This document shows positions 22,588 through 33,959 of a DNA stretch of 64,000 bases, piece after piece (within the stretch, counting starts at the first letter, position 1; the number at the start of each line of letters is the position of its first letter). Where the stretch lies: positions 318,257,186 to 318,321,185 of the forward strand of contig NC_058520.1 of NCBI RefSeq assembly GCF_904849725.1, in the 5' to 3' direction. The notes beneath the pieces were generated by a model. The model did no database searches, was not told the origin of the DNA, and saw nothing but the letters and a program-made list of their open reading frames with translations. The DNA comes from Hordeum vulgare subsp. vulgare. Its lineage: Eukaryota; Streptophyta; Magnoliopsida; Poales; Poaceae. A program made the translations under genes and the position numbers.

Positions 22588-24446
22588 TTTCATCACCTTT
22601 CGCCTAGCTAAGGGCGTTAAACAAAAGCGCTTGTTGGGAGGCAACCCAACGATTCTATCCTTTTTCTTTCTGTTTTGTGTTTCCCACACTTTCATAATTA
22701 TGTTATGATTGTGTTTTTTGTGTTTCTTTTTGCGTTTGTGCCAAGCAAAACCGTTATGATTAGTCTCGAGGATGATCGTTTGGTCATGCTGGGAAAGATA
22801 GAAACTTTCTGCTCACGAAAAGAATTTTCATTTTTTTCTGTAAGATCTTTTGAGTTTATTATTTTTTCTGCTGATTGTTACGCAAATTCTTCATACTGTC
22901 ATAATCTTTCAGAATTTGTGAAGTACCAGAGGTATACGAAACATACAGATTGCTACAGACTGGTCTGCTGTTAACAGATTCTGTTTTTGTTGTGTTGGTT
23001 GCTTATTTTGATGAAACTATGGATAGTATCGGGGGGTATTAGCCATGGAAGATTGAAAGTACAGTAATCCAACATCAGCACAAGTAGAATTTGAGTTTGC
23101 TACCGTACCTAAGGAAGTGGTGGTTTGCTTTCTTGTACTAATGTTATCACGAGTTTCTGTTTAAGTTTCATGTTGTGAAGTTTTCAAGTTATGGGTGAAG
23201 TTCTTATGGAGAAAAAGATAAAGAGCGGCAAGAGCTCAAGCTTGGGGATGCCCAAGGTACCCCAAGAGATTCAAGGATGCCGTAAAAGCCTAGGCTTGGG
23301 GATGCCCCGGGTAGGCATCCCCTCTTTCGTCTTCAATCCACTGGTAACGTTACTTGGGGCTATATTTTTATTCACCACATGTTATGTGTTTTTGCTTGGA
23401 GCGTCTTGTATCATAGGAGTCTTCTATTTTTGTCGTGTCACAATCATCCTTGCTGCACACCTAGAGAGAGAGACATTCACACACCGTGATTTTGTCGAGC
23501 TTCACTTATACCTTTTGGTAGACAATTCAGCTCACATGTGCTTCAGTTATATCTTTTGAGCTAGATACTTTTGTTGTATGTGCTTCACTTATATCTTTTA
23601 GAGCGCAGCGGTGCGTGGCTTGGTAGTTGATCTATGCTTTGAAAGTGGTCTCAAAAGGGGTAGTTATCCAAAGGGATACGAAAACTTCCACCTTCATGTG
23701 CATTGAATAGTTAGAGAAGTTTGATTCATCTCAATAAGTTTTGAGTTGTGGTTTTGGTAATATTAAAGTCATGCTAGTAAGCTGTTGTGGATCTAGAAAT
23801 ACTTGTGTTGAAGTTAGTGATTCCAGTAGCATGCACGTATGGTGAACCGCTATGTGATGAAATCTAAGCATGATTAGTATATTGATTGTCATCCTTTGCG
23901 TGGCGGTCGGGATCGCGCGATGGTTTATACCTACCAACCCTTCCCCTAGGAGTATGCATTGAATGCTTTGTTTTGATTACTAATAAAACTTTTTCAACAA
24001 TTATATGAGTTCTTCATGACTAATGTTGAGTCCATGGTTTAGATGCACTTTCACCTTCCACCATCACTGTCTTCTTAATGCCGTGCAACTTTCGCCGGTG
24101 CACAAAACCCACCATTAGCCTCCCTCAAAACAACCACCATACCTACCTATTATGGCTTTTGCAAAGTCATTCCGAGATATATTGCCATGCAACTACCACC
24201 ATGACATGTGCCACCACGTCTACATTGCCATTGCATGATCGTAAGATAGCTAGCATGATGTTTCCATTGATGTCTATGCCATGCTAGATCGTTACCACGG
24301 TACACTACCGAAGGCATTCCATATAGAGTCATAATTGCTCTAAGTTTTGAGTTGAAAGTGTGATGATCATCATTATTGAAGCATTGTTCCATGTGAGGAA
24401 ATAAAAGAGGCCAAAGAAGCCCATAAAAAAGGGGCCAAAGAGCCCA

Positions 24447-24491
<45 letters not shown>

Positions 24492-25265
24492 GAGAAAAAG
24501 AGAGAATGGACAATGCTACCACTTTTTCCACACTTGTGCATTTTGAGCACCATGACCTTCATGATTGGGAGTCTCTCGTTTTGTCACCACCATATAGCTA
24601 GTGGGAAATTCTCATTTTATAACTTGGCTTGTATATTCCAATGATAGGCTTCCTCAAAATTGCCTTAGGTCTTCGTGAGCAAGCAAGTTGGATGCACACC
24701 CACTAGTTTTCTTTAATAGCTTTCACATACTTGTAGCTATAGTGCATCATTTGTATGGCAATCCCTAGTTATTCACATTGATATCTATTGATGAGCATCT
24801 CCACAGCTCATTGATATGCCTAGTTAATGTGACTATCTTCTCCTTTTTGTCTTGCAACCCCCACCACATTCCACTCCATCTATAGTGCTATAACCGTGGC
24901 TCACGCTCATGTATTGCGTGAGAGCTGAAAATGTTTGAGAAAGTAAAGGTGTGAAATAATTACTTGGCCAATACCGGGGTTGTGCATGATTTAAATTCGT
25001 TGTGCAATGATGATAGAGCATGGCCAGACTATATGCTTTTGTAGGGATAACTTTCTTTTGGCCTTGTTATTTTGAAAGTTCATTATTACTTTGCTAGTTT
25101 GCTTGAGTTATTATTGTTTCCACGTCAATAGCAAACTATTGTTTTGAATCTAATGGATCTGAACATTCACGTCACATAAGAGGAATTACAAAGGACACCT
25201 CTGCTAGGTAGCATGAAAGCATCAAAAATTCATTCTTATGACTTCCCTACTCGAGGACGAGCATG
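22588..25265 (+). other. T4 non-coding 3' internal region
   Basis: No coding sequence is supported. It contains GGGAGGCAACCC at about 22637-22648, two internal polypurine-tract-like copies (23236-23250 and 23290-23305), an AT microsatellite and segments similar to the T1 3' region. Several ORFs of 60-120 codons here have no recognisable content. Confidence 0.6.
24450..24489. repeat. (TA)n microsatellite
   Basis: About 20 uninterrupted TA units lie inside the T4 3' region. Confidence 0.95.
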
Positions 25266-25284
25266 AGTTAAGTTTGGGGATGCT
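25266..25284 (+). promoter_or_regulatory. T4 polypurine tract
   Basis: GAGTTAAGTTTGGGGATGC directly precedes the TGATATG start of the 3' LTR. Confidence 0.8.
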
Positions 25285-26952
25285 TGATATGTCTCAAATG
25301 TATCTATAATTTTTGATGGTTTCACGCTGTTATCTTGTCTTCTTCGTATGTTTTATATATCTTTTTATATCTTTTTTGGGACTAACTTATTGATTCAGTG
25401 CCAAGTGCCGGTTCCTCTTTTTCCGTGTTTTTGACTCTTTTCAGATCTGATTTTGAAAACGAGTCCAAACGGAAGAAAAACCTCGAAATGATTTTTTCCC
25501 GAACGGAAGAAGTCCATGGGGCTTTTGGGCCAAGCCAGGTGGGATCCAGGGAGCCCACAAGCCCCCACTCCGCCACCAGGGGGAGGCGGCAGTGGGCAGG
25601 CTTGTGGCCTCCCTGGCCGCCCCCTGACCTAGGTCTTGCGCATATATATTCCCAAATATTCCGCAAAAAATCAGGGGAGCCTCGAAAATACGTTTCCGCC
25701 GCCGCAAGCTTCCGTTTCCGCGAGATCTCATTTGGAGACCCTTCCGGGCGCCCTACCGGAGGGGACTTTGGAGGTGGAGGGCTTCTTCATCATCATCATT
25801 ATGGCCCCTCCAATGACTCGTGAGTTGTTCACTTCAGACCTACGGGTCCGTAGTTAGTAGCTAGATGGCTTCTTCTCTCCCTTGGATCTTCAATACAAAG
25901 TTCTCCATGATCTTCATGGAGATCTATCCGATGTAATCTTATTTGGCGGTGTGTTTGTCGAGATCCGATGAATTGTGGACTTGTGATCAGATTATCTATG
26001 ATATATATTTGAGTCTTTGGTGATTTCTTATGTGCATGATTTGATATCCTTGTAATTCTCTCCGTGTCTTGGGTTTTGTTTGGCCAACTAGATCTATGAT
26101 TCTTGCAATGGGAGAAGTGCTTAGTTTTGGGTTCTGCCATGTGGTGACCTTTCCCAGTGACAGTAGGGGCAGCAAGGCACACATCAAGCAGTTGCCATCA
26201 AGGGTAAAAAGATGGGGTTTTATCATTGGTTTGAGATTATCCCTCTACATCATGTCATCTTGCTTAAGGCCTTACTCTGTTCTTATGGACTTATTACACT
26301 AGATGCATGCTGGATAGCGGTCGATGTGTGGATTAATAGTAGTAGATGCTGAATGTATCGGTCTACTTGTTTCGGACGTGATGCCTATAGAAATAATCAT
26401 TGCATAGATATTGTCCCGACTCTGCACAGTTCTATCAATTGCTCGACAGTAATTTGTTCACCCACCGCCTACTTGCTTTCATGAGAGAGGCCAATAGTAA
26501 ACACTATGGCCCCTGGGTCTATTCACATCCATCGTTTACAACTCCACTTTTACTTTGCTTTGTTACTTTGTTGCTTTCAGTTCTCACTTGGCAAACAATC
26601 TATAAGGGATTGACAACCCCTTCATAGCGTTGGGTGCAAGCTTTTGTGTTTGTGCAGGATCTTGAGATAATCTTCCGCCGGGTTGATACCTTGGTTCTCA
26701 AACTGAGGGAAATACTTACCGTCGCTGTGCTACATCACCCTTTCCGCTTCGAGGGAACACCAACGCAAGGCTCCAAGGCCAGGGGGGAAATCCTTTGCAT
26801 ACTTGCCTAGGAAGTCCCTTAAGGCGTAGCCGTAGCTGAAGGATTCCTCGTGCCGTCGACACAACTACTTCCTGGCACCGTTGCCGGGGATCTTTTTGAG
26901 GTAGCAGAAGTATTTCTGGCGCCATTGCAAGGGATACACAGCAGAACAATCA
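25285..26952 (+). repeat. T4 3' LTR (1668 bp)
   Basis: It starts TGATATGTCTC and ends AGCAGAACAATCA, followed by the target duplication GCCTA. A hairpin (25555-25607) and TATATATT (25643-25650) mark the promoter. Its last 80 bp contain two copies of a tRNA-Asp primer-binding-site-like sequence (26873-26890 and 26917-26934), which is unusual inside an LTR. Confidence 0.88.
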
Positions 26953-26957
26953 GCCTA

Positions 26958-28200
26958 CTAGTTTAATACGAAAGGATTGTTGCATTAGCGGCAAATTAGA
27001 CCAACAAATGAAATGGTCCATTAATGATAAGTACCGTTTGTTTGAACCAATAGATGACACCGGGATGGCTGCCTCCATGCTTTTCGAGACGCTCATACTC
27101 TTCGACGGAGTCCTTTTGGATCACCGCTTCGTCCGAGAATTTGGCGACATATCGGCTGTATCAAATATCTGGGAATAAGAGCAGTTCAAAGGAATTAGAA
27201 GTTGCGAAAAATGTACCGAGAACTTACTCGATGTACGGCCACACTTCTGTTAGGTTGTTGAAGATATACAACAAAATGGTCCGCCATTCTTCGACATCCA
27301 ACGCTATTGTTTTCGAAGCACCGTCTGGTGCGAGCTTCCCTTCAAATAGGTGAGGTTGGATTCACCTTTTTAGGGTCACACGCATTGTACCGAGTCTTCA
27401 GATTATGCAAAGGACGATTTCTGGCTTCGTAGTGTGCTGTGGCGAAGTTTGCCACCTCCTTAGTAATGAATGCCTCGGCCATCGATGCTTCTATTCTACA
27501 TTTATTTTTTACATTTTGCTCGAAGCATCCTCTGCATCCTCTCAGTTGCAAAGCACCAACAATTTTGCACCCCCAATCTTGCTACAGTTGGGAGATGTAA
27601 AACAAATGCTGTATTGGATTAAATAAGCCCGGTGGAAAGATCTTCTCTAACTTGCAGGGCAACTCCAGCGCAACTCCTCCATGTCAACTACCACGCTAGG
27701 TGACTATTCTTTCACACAAAAAATTGGAAGAAATAGCTCAGCTCTGCGAGTATTAGCCATTCATCCTCAGGAATAAAGCCACACAACAACACCGGCATAC
27801 CCGCTCAAGCCATATGTGCCAATCATGAATCTTGAGACCAAATATTTTTATTTTTTCAAGATTAGCTCCACTCTTTTGATGCGCTGCATGCCCATCGAGG
27901 GTCCTCAACTACATTTTGACACACAAGATAATTTCCCTCATAGCTCCCCTTTTTAGCTTGAACCAGGCCTTTGGCTTTGACCAGTTCTACTTTCGTTTTG
28001 ATTGTCGCATGTTTTGTAACGGTATGTTTTGTAACGGTCTATCACATAGAGTCTATTGATAGAATCTAGCCTTAGGATTATCCTTTGACTTCCCCTCTAT
28101 GCCGAACAATGTACCAAAGATGGCCTCTCCGATATATTTTTAGTGTGCATCATGTCGATGTTTTGGGCAAGAAGGAGGTCTTTGAAGTACGACAAATCCC
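26958..28200 (-). pseudogene. T3 Tnp2, DUF4218-like middle part
   Basis: On the minus strand from about 28190 a decayed frame begins with FKDLLLAQNIDMMHTKNI, which fits the conserved start of the DUF4218 region of CACTA Tnp2. It continues past a HDWHIWLERV-like block and ends with KCRIEASMAEAFITKEVANF (27490-27430 region) and a short tail towards 26958. There are many frameshifts and stops. It joins directly to the DUF4216 part beyond T4. The role within the transposase is not known. Confidence 0.65.
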
Positions 28201-28299
28201 ACAAGAATGTCTGTGAGTCCAGGTGTGTTCCAAATTGTACCCCTATAAATACCCTGGACGCTTTGGATTAGGCTCGAGAGCGTTTAACTGATCCAGGAT

Positions 28300-29779
28300 C
28301 TATTGGCGTGTCAAGCAAGTGGTGCCGAGTTTTTGACAATTGTACCTATGATAAAGTTATTCTTGTCTTTTTTGAACTCATGGCGAGGATCCAGGAACCG
28401 TCTATGCAAGTAAAAGCAAGAATACTTCTGGCCCGCCTTCAGCCAATGAAACTTAAGAGCTGCCTTGCATGTGGGGCACGGGAACATTCCATGCACACAC
28501 CAACCATTGAATAGAGAATAGGCCGACAAGTCATGCATCGAGTACATGTACCATACATGCATTTTGAAGTTTTCTTTTCTAGCGGCGTCATATGTCTTGA
28601 GCCCATTATCCCAAGCTTCTTGCAATTCATCATTAAGCGTCTGCATGTACCCATTTAGTTTCTTCCCCAGATAGTAGGGCCATGTAATTATCAACGTTAG
28701 GAATATGTTCTTTCTTTACATAATTTGTCCGGGGGGAGATTGAGTGGAATGAAAAATACATGCCAACTACTATATTTGGTTGTCATCATACCAGAGGGAT
28801 TGAACCCATCCATGGCGACGCAGACTCGACGATGCCTTGGATCTGCCGCTTTATCCACGTGTAATGCATCGAAGTGCTCCCACGCAAAAGCATCCGATGT
28901 GTGTACCAACATCTTATTCCCATATGCATCTATTTCGTTTCTTTTGACCAATTTGTGCCATGTCATCTATCTGGCCGTCTCTTCGACCATGAAAGGACTT
29001 TGAAGTGTTGGTATGATTCGAATATACCAAAGAACATTAACGGGGATTTTGGTGTGCCTATTCTCACCCATACCATTGTCTACCACAACATAGGTGGAAC
29101 ATTTGCAAATGGGACAATAGTCCAAACCCGCATGCTCAATCCTAAATAAGGCACATCCTTTCTCACGTGCATCTATCTTCTCATAGGGCATCTTAAGTAC
29201 ACGAAGTATTTTGTCCGACTGGTACAGGTTTGTAGGAATGACATGGCCTTTGGGTAGAAAGCGTCCAAATAGTGGCATCATCGTGTCGTAGCATTCTCTG
29301 CCCAAGTTGAATTGAGCCTTCACAACCATTACTTGTGTGATGGCATCCAGCTGATAAAGCTCAGTGTGTTCGTGGAGAGGACATTTTGAAGACTCCAACA
29401 TTTCATAAAAGGACATTGTAGATTCCTCCTTCTCACCATCCGAATCTCGAGGATAATCAAAGTCTTGCACCATGTCTTCGATCCCGGTACCATGCTCGTC
29501 GGTGCAACAATGAACCACCTCAGCTCTGGTACGTTGGGCAGACTCATCATGAAATGTCCACACCATATAATTAGACTTAAAACCCATGTTCTGCATGTGT
29601 TTACCCATTTCATCCTTTGTCATCTGTTTAAAGTTTTCTCAACGATGACATGGGCACCAGGTTTTTATCTAGCCATTTGCAAATGCGGCTATCACAAACC
29701 CCTTGGTTTTTGTTAACCATTCTTTGGTCATCTCGTTCTGACTAGTGTGGCCGGTGTACAATCACACACGATTACCCAT
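28300..29779 (-). pseudogene. T3 Tnp2 transposase, N-terminal and catalytic part
   Basis: The minus-strand frame starts at ATG 29779 (MGNRV) with a transposase-associated domain (EWLTKTKGF, CPC...C motif). Three stops fall in the first 52 codons. It is then open from 29623 to 28967, ends in a TGA, and continues in frame from 28966 with the Tnp2 transposase core (MTWHKLVKRN, FAWEHFDALH, RVCVAMDGFNPSG, WHVFFIPLNLPP). A frameshift near 28697 follows, and the frame goes on through the FKMHVWYMYSMHDLSAYSLF and CPTCKAALKFHW blocks to about 28311. The protein would bind the element ends and cut at CACTA. This copy is inactive. Confidence 0.85.
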
Positions 29780-30585
29780 GATGGTACTTGCACTAACAGT
29801 AGGTGCACCAAATTCATATTCATCAAGTTACGTAGAATGTCATTGCGATTAGACATAGAACTAATTATTTTTGTTTTATTTTTTACGCCATATTTTTATT
29901 TTTTTAACATACAAAACGGAAACAGAATTGAATCTATTTCTAATAGGTAAAGATGGGTCCTAATCCCACATGAATACGTGTATAATGGGTTTGTTTCTTA
30001 TGCTCTGCTCCGGATTCGACGCAAAATTTTGGCACCACCTCTCTCCTATTCTCCTAATACATGTCTCGGGAACAAGCCCCAGACTGAAGTAGAGCATGGG
30101 AAACGGAACCCAATCTACACGTACTCGGGCTGTCAATGGATAACATGGACAATTCAAAAGGATGGCGGTTATAAATATGAAAATGCATGCATATTTATAG
30201 ATGTCGCCCTCTCGAATGCGAGACGCCTAGGTTACGAGACTTGACATGCGAGTAAAATATAGTGGCGTAGGCACAATGACTGGAACAAAGAAAATAGGGG
30301 AGGGGGAGGAGATGACAGTCGAGCTCACCCATAGACCGTAGAGGCAATAGTCAACTGACGACGACAACTGCAACAGGACCGACGATGCTGCTAGAGGTGA
30401 AGAGAAGATCCTTGCACACATGAAAATCGCCAGCACGACCAACATAAGCACCATTTTCTCTATATTTACCTGCTCGCTTCAACATAAGCACAATCAATAT
30501 AGGTCATTTTAGGGATTGACCTGCTTGATGAATATTTCAACAAGATTAGAAGACTTCATTATCGACACCCTTAAGAAGATCACAA
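29780..30585 (-). other. T3 5' non-coding region, proximal part
   Basis: This lies upstream of the Tnp2 start on the minus strand. I see no ORF or promoter motif that I can support. Confidence 0.5.
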
Positions 30586-31260
30586 TCAACAACAAGAAGA
30601 AGACGACTAGAAGAATTAGAAGAAGAAGAACAAGAATAATAATAAGAAGAAGACTAGATGAAGAAGAAGGCTAGAAGAAGAAGAATTAGAATAAGAAGAA
30701 GCAGAATAGAAGAAGGAGAAGAAGAAAAGAACAAGAAAGAGAAGGGAACTAATAATAAGAAAGAAGGAAGAAGCTCATTCTTCTGTTTTTATTCTTTCCT
30801 TTTCTTTTCTTTTCTTTTCCATTTATGAGGTTATTATGTATTTTTAGAGGAAAATAAGCTAAGTATATGACATTTATGAACTAACCAAGGTGATTATACC
30901 ATTATTGACCTAACTAAGCTAATTATGTCATTTTAGAGGAAAACAAGCTAAGTATATGACATTTATGAGCTAATCAAGGTTATTATCCATTTGTGACCTA
31001 ACTAAGCTAATTATGTCATTTTGGAGGATAATTAGCTAAGAAGAAGAAGAAGATGTAGTACTAGTAAGAAGAAGAATAAGAAGAAGACTAGAAGAAGAAG
31101 AAGAAGACTAGAAGAAGAAGAAGAAGAAGAAGAAGAAGAAGAACAGGACTACAAGAAGAAGAATAAGAAGAAGAAAAATAAGTAAGAGAATGAAAATAAT
31201 AATAAGAAAGAAAGAAGAAGCGTATTCTTATTCGTTTATTCTTTCTTTTTCTTCTCTTTC
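30586..31260. repeat. GAA/AAG-rich satellite-like region with 88-bp tandem repeats
   Basis: Two long GAA/GAAG tracts (about 30590-30780 and 31035-31215) surround a tandem repeat of period 88-89 bp. The units start at 30842, 30931 and 31019 with TTTTAGAGGA/TTTTGGAGGA; the third is cut by the second GAA tract. A further partial copy of the unit lies at about 31306-31368. The tracts read GAA on the plus strand. Confidence 0.85.
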
Positions 31261-32410
31261 CTCTTCTGATCTTTCTTTTTTCTTTTTATGCATTTTTTAG
31301 CTTATTATGTAATTTTGGAGGAAAATAAGCTAAGTGTATGCCATTTATGAGCTAACTAAGGTGAATACACATATACATCGGCTCCTACTTGAAATAAAGT
31401 TTCAAAGACCCAACCAAGAGAAAGGTTTTTCTTAACCATCAAATTGTGTCGGTCTTTGTGCACTTTAATATCCTTCTCCTCACTTGTTCTTGGGGAAATA
31501 GGTAGTGCACAGAGTAAATCTTGATATAATGTGGCTCGAACAAGATTTCAGAGTATATGTGTGCAATATTTTTGACACGGGACATGTACTATTGAAAATA
31601 GGCCATAAGATAATTCCTGATTATGACTATGGATTTGTGTTTTTATGCATTATCCTTCAAAACCTACTTTTTTGTTGCCATGTTAAACTTATGTTTGACT
31701 TTCCTGTCTAACACCAACCAGGCTTCAAAGGTTTTGTAGTTGGAACGAAACAGCCTATAACACCTATTGCATCATTTCTATGGAGTCACAATGAATAAAA
31801 TGTACATCTCATTCACCCATAATGTTTACAAATACATGCTGACTTCCGTAATTATTTACCATTGGATTTGTTTCTGACCAAAGTGAATATTTTCTTGTAC
31901 ATATTAAAATGCATATTTTAATCCTAAACACAACAAATGAAGGTGGACAATAAGCTTATGATGATGGATATTTTGCCGTTGAAATCTATGCGTTGAGGGT
32001 TGTTTCCTAAGCTCAAGGGTCCTTGTCGGCAGAAACTTCTTTTCTATCTTTAGTAGAACACATATATTTTGGTAGCACATATATATTGGTATAACTAAAA
32101 GGGTTTACAAGATATAAGTATTAGTGTTGGTCCTTTCTATCTTTTGGTAGCATACGTTTTAGATTTATTTGGCTTTTATTTGATATTGCAAATTAAAACC
32201 TATCCCCTCAGTAACCTCAAATCTTTTGAATTCCTTTGTTATTGTGGTGAAATTCATCCTATATTTTCCATTTACAGATGGTGAATGATGCACTCTATTG
32301 TCTATGGATTTGCACCTCGCATCCTTACTGAACCACTAACTACCATATGATCATGCACTTCATTGCAGAGCAGCTAGTTCTCTCCAACATGGTTCTCCAA
32401 AAATCTGCCA
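31261..32410. other. T3 5' non-coding region, distal part
   Basis: AT-rich sequence with no supported gene. One partial 88-bp unit lies at its left edge. Confidence 0.5.
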
Positions 32411-32419
32411 AAACTAAAA

Positions 32420-32880
32420 TTGGACTACCTTGGAGGGGGGGTGTTATGGTGGTGGTGGAGGGACGTGGGGAGAGGGGCGCCATGGCCTGGCTCCAACGGC
32501 GGGAGGCGCAGCAGTGGAGGAGGAGGGCCGCAATGGTGGAGGAGGGATGCGAGGAGTGGGACACTGCAGCTTGGCTCCGACAATGGGGCGTTGCCTCGTG
32601 GATCCGGCTCAAGTGCCTGCTGTAGGGAGGTGGTCGGGGGGAGGGCAGCGGCGGGGGAAGGGACGGATGAGCTGACGACTGTGGGGGCGGTGGTGGGGGA
32701 AGGGAGGGAGGAGGTGTGGAGGTGGGGTAAGGGAGGAAGGAGCTTCTGGAGATGGGGGAAGGAGGTGGGGAACGGAGGGAGGTGCGCGGTGGTGGCCGGA
32801 GGTGGCGCCGGTGGTTGTGGGGTGGAAGAAGGTGTGGAGGAGAGAGAGAGGGAGAGAGAGAGTGTTGGGGGCTAATAGCC
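32420..32880. repeat. G-rich, C-poor low-complexity stretch in T3
   Basis: Strong purine (G) skew on the plus strand with many GGTGG and GGAGG words and a GAGAGA run near 32842. Overlapping frames are open only because of the composition. It may be the G-rich region near a CACTA terminus, but the function is unknown. Confidence 0.55.
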
Positions 32881-32884
32881 GTTA

Positions 32885-33190
32885 GATAGGCAAGGGCTTT
32901 GCCATGTGCGAGTACACTGCAAAGAGCCTAAAGGTAGACGACAAAGAAATAGTGGATGACATTCGTTGACCTAGCCATCCCCAGGGTCCAGTGGGGCCCA
33001 CCTGGGCTCTTTGCCATCTGCCTTTAGGCTCTTTGCCATCTGCTGGCAGATGGGAAACAATGTACTAATGGCAAATAGTATATTTGCCATCAGTCCATTC
33101 TTTGTCGTCTGTTTTGTGGAAGCAGACAACAAAGAACTTCTTTGCTGTCAACAAGCAGATGGGAAAGAATGGACGGATGGCAAAGAAGCT
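32885..33190. repeat. T3 subterminal repeats
   Basis: Short motifs of the type TTTGCCATCTGC and its reverse GCAGATGGGAAA recur in both orientations (for example near 33010, 33031-33053, 33083, 33150 and 33170), including a palindromic CCATCTGCTGGCAGATGG at 33037-33054. Subterminal repeats in both orientations are where CACTA transposition proteins bind. Confidence 0.7.
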
Positions 33191-33203
33191 GATTCCAGTA
33201 GTG
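33191..33203 (-). repeat. T3 terminal inverted repeat end (CACTACTGGAATC)
   Basis: On the plus strand the element ends GATTCCAGTAGTG. It reads CACTACTGGAATC inward, the canonical CACTA end. The adjacent 3 bp (TTC) would be one side of a 3-bp duplication. The partner end is outside the window. Confidence 0.85.
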
Positions 33204-33959
33204 TTCCTAGATCCACATACATCTATGTTGTGTGTCTGTCACCACCTCGCAATCTCTCTATCCAAGCTTTAAGAGCTTTGACTACAACGGTTGTGGATCA
33301 CCGCCTACTGCTGGGTAAGAATTGTTCATAAGTTGAGATTTGGTTGACGGATTAGTGACACACTACCACCACCATATCCTTGTCAGTTGTAGGTTCATAT
33401 TGTTGTGTGTTCCTATTGCTGCTAACCATGCTAGGATCACAATGTGACTAGATTTACTGGGAGGGTATGACCAACAAGGAGCTCCATGATAAAATTCATC
33501 AAATGATGTCTTACCAGGTACAAGACTCTGTGACGAGCCTAGGAGAGGCCATTGAGAATCTAGATGGTTTGGAGAAGACATTCTACACCAAGATGGATGC
33601 CAAGTTCATTGAGGTGCTTGCCATCTACGACCACTAGACGCAGCTACCATCCCTCTCCAAGAACAACAACAACAACAACAAGAACACACAAATTTCATGG
33701 GCCGAGCAGAATGTGTGCCTCTTGACCAAGGCCAGAATTGTGATGCCGTTGCTATTGCTTCTACTACTGTGTCTTCTGTGCGACCTGCTGCTACTGTTGT
33801 TGAGAAGAATGAGGATTATGATGGTGATTACGATGATGAGGTAGAGGTTGCTCAAAATCAGCACCAGGGGCAACCACCACCACAAGCACCGGGCACCCAC
33901 GTGGGTACAATCGCAATAGTAGGGCTGCACAACCCCCTCGGTACGGGATCATGACCATA
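33204..33959 (+). other. T6 leader and start of gag, decayed
   Basis: From about 33460 the plus strand reads as a decayed gag N-terminus (MTNKELHDKIHQMM-like, then Gln/Asn/Pro-rich low complexity with a CAA-repeat near 33662-33682). No intact frame remains and no LTR is visible. Confidence 0.45.

Larger units (their letters stand above)
11238..26952 (+). mobile_element. T4: Gypsy-type composite element inserted in T3, TSD GCCTA
   Basis: The element is bounded by LTRs of one family (TGATACGTCTC... at 11238; TGATATGTCTC... at 25285). Identical GCCTA duplications lie at 11233-11237 and 26953-26957. The left LTR is cut after 704 bp. Between the LTRs lie the 3' part of a different, autonomous Athila-like element (T5) and then the gag-protease and non-coding 3' region that I assign to T4. 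T4's own part has no RT, RNase H or integrase, so T4 is non-autonomous. The first roughly 190 bp of the two LTRs differ at about 10 positions, several being C/T at former CG sites. Confidence 0.8.
9916..33203 (-). mobile_element. T3: CACTA (En/Spm) DNA transposon, interrupted by T4/T5
   Basis: Pieces 9916-11237 and 26953-33203 belong together. Read on the minus strand they hold, in order, a CACTACTGGAATC terminus at 33203, subterminal repeats, a 3.4-kb non-coding 5' region, Tnp2 transposase with its N-terminal transposase-associated domain, a DUF4218-like region, a DUF4216-like region and an acidic tail. This is the domain order of CACTA Tnp2 proteins. The 15.7-kb T4/T5 composite occupies 11238-26952 with the duplication GCCTA on both sides. 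The left end of T3 is outside the window because T2 is inserted at 9915/9916. No second terminus was seen. Confidence 0.85.

Noticed and set aside
32420..32875. Gly/Arg-rich plus-strand ORFs
   Set aside because: They are open only because of G-rich low-complexity DNA in the CACTA 5' region.
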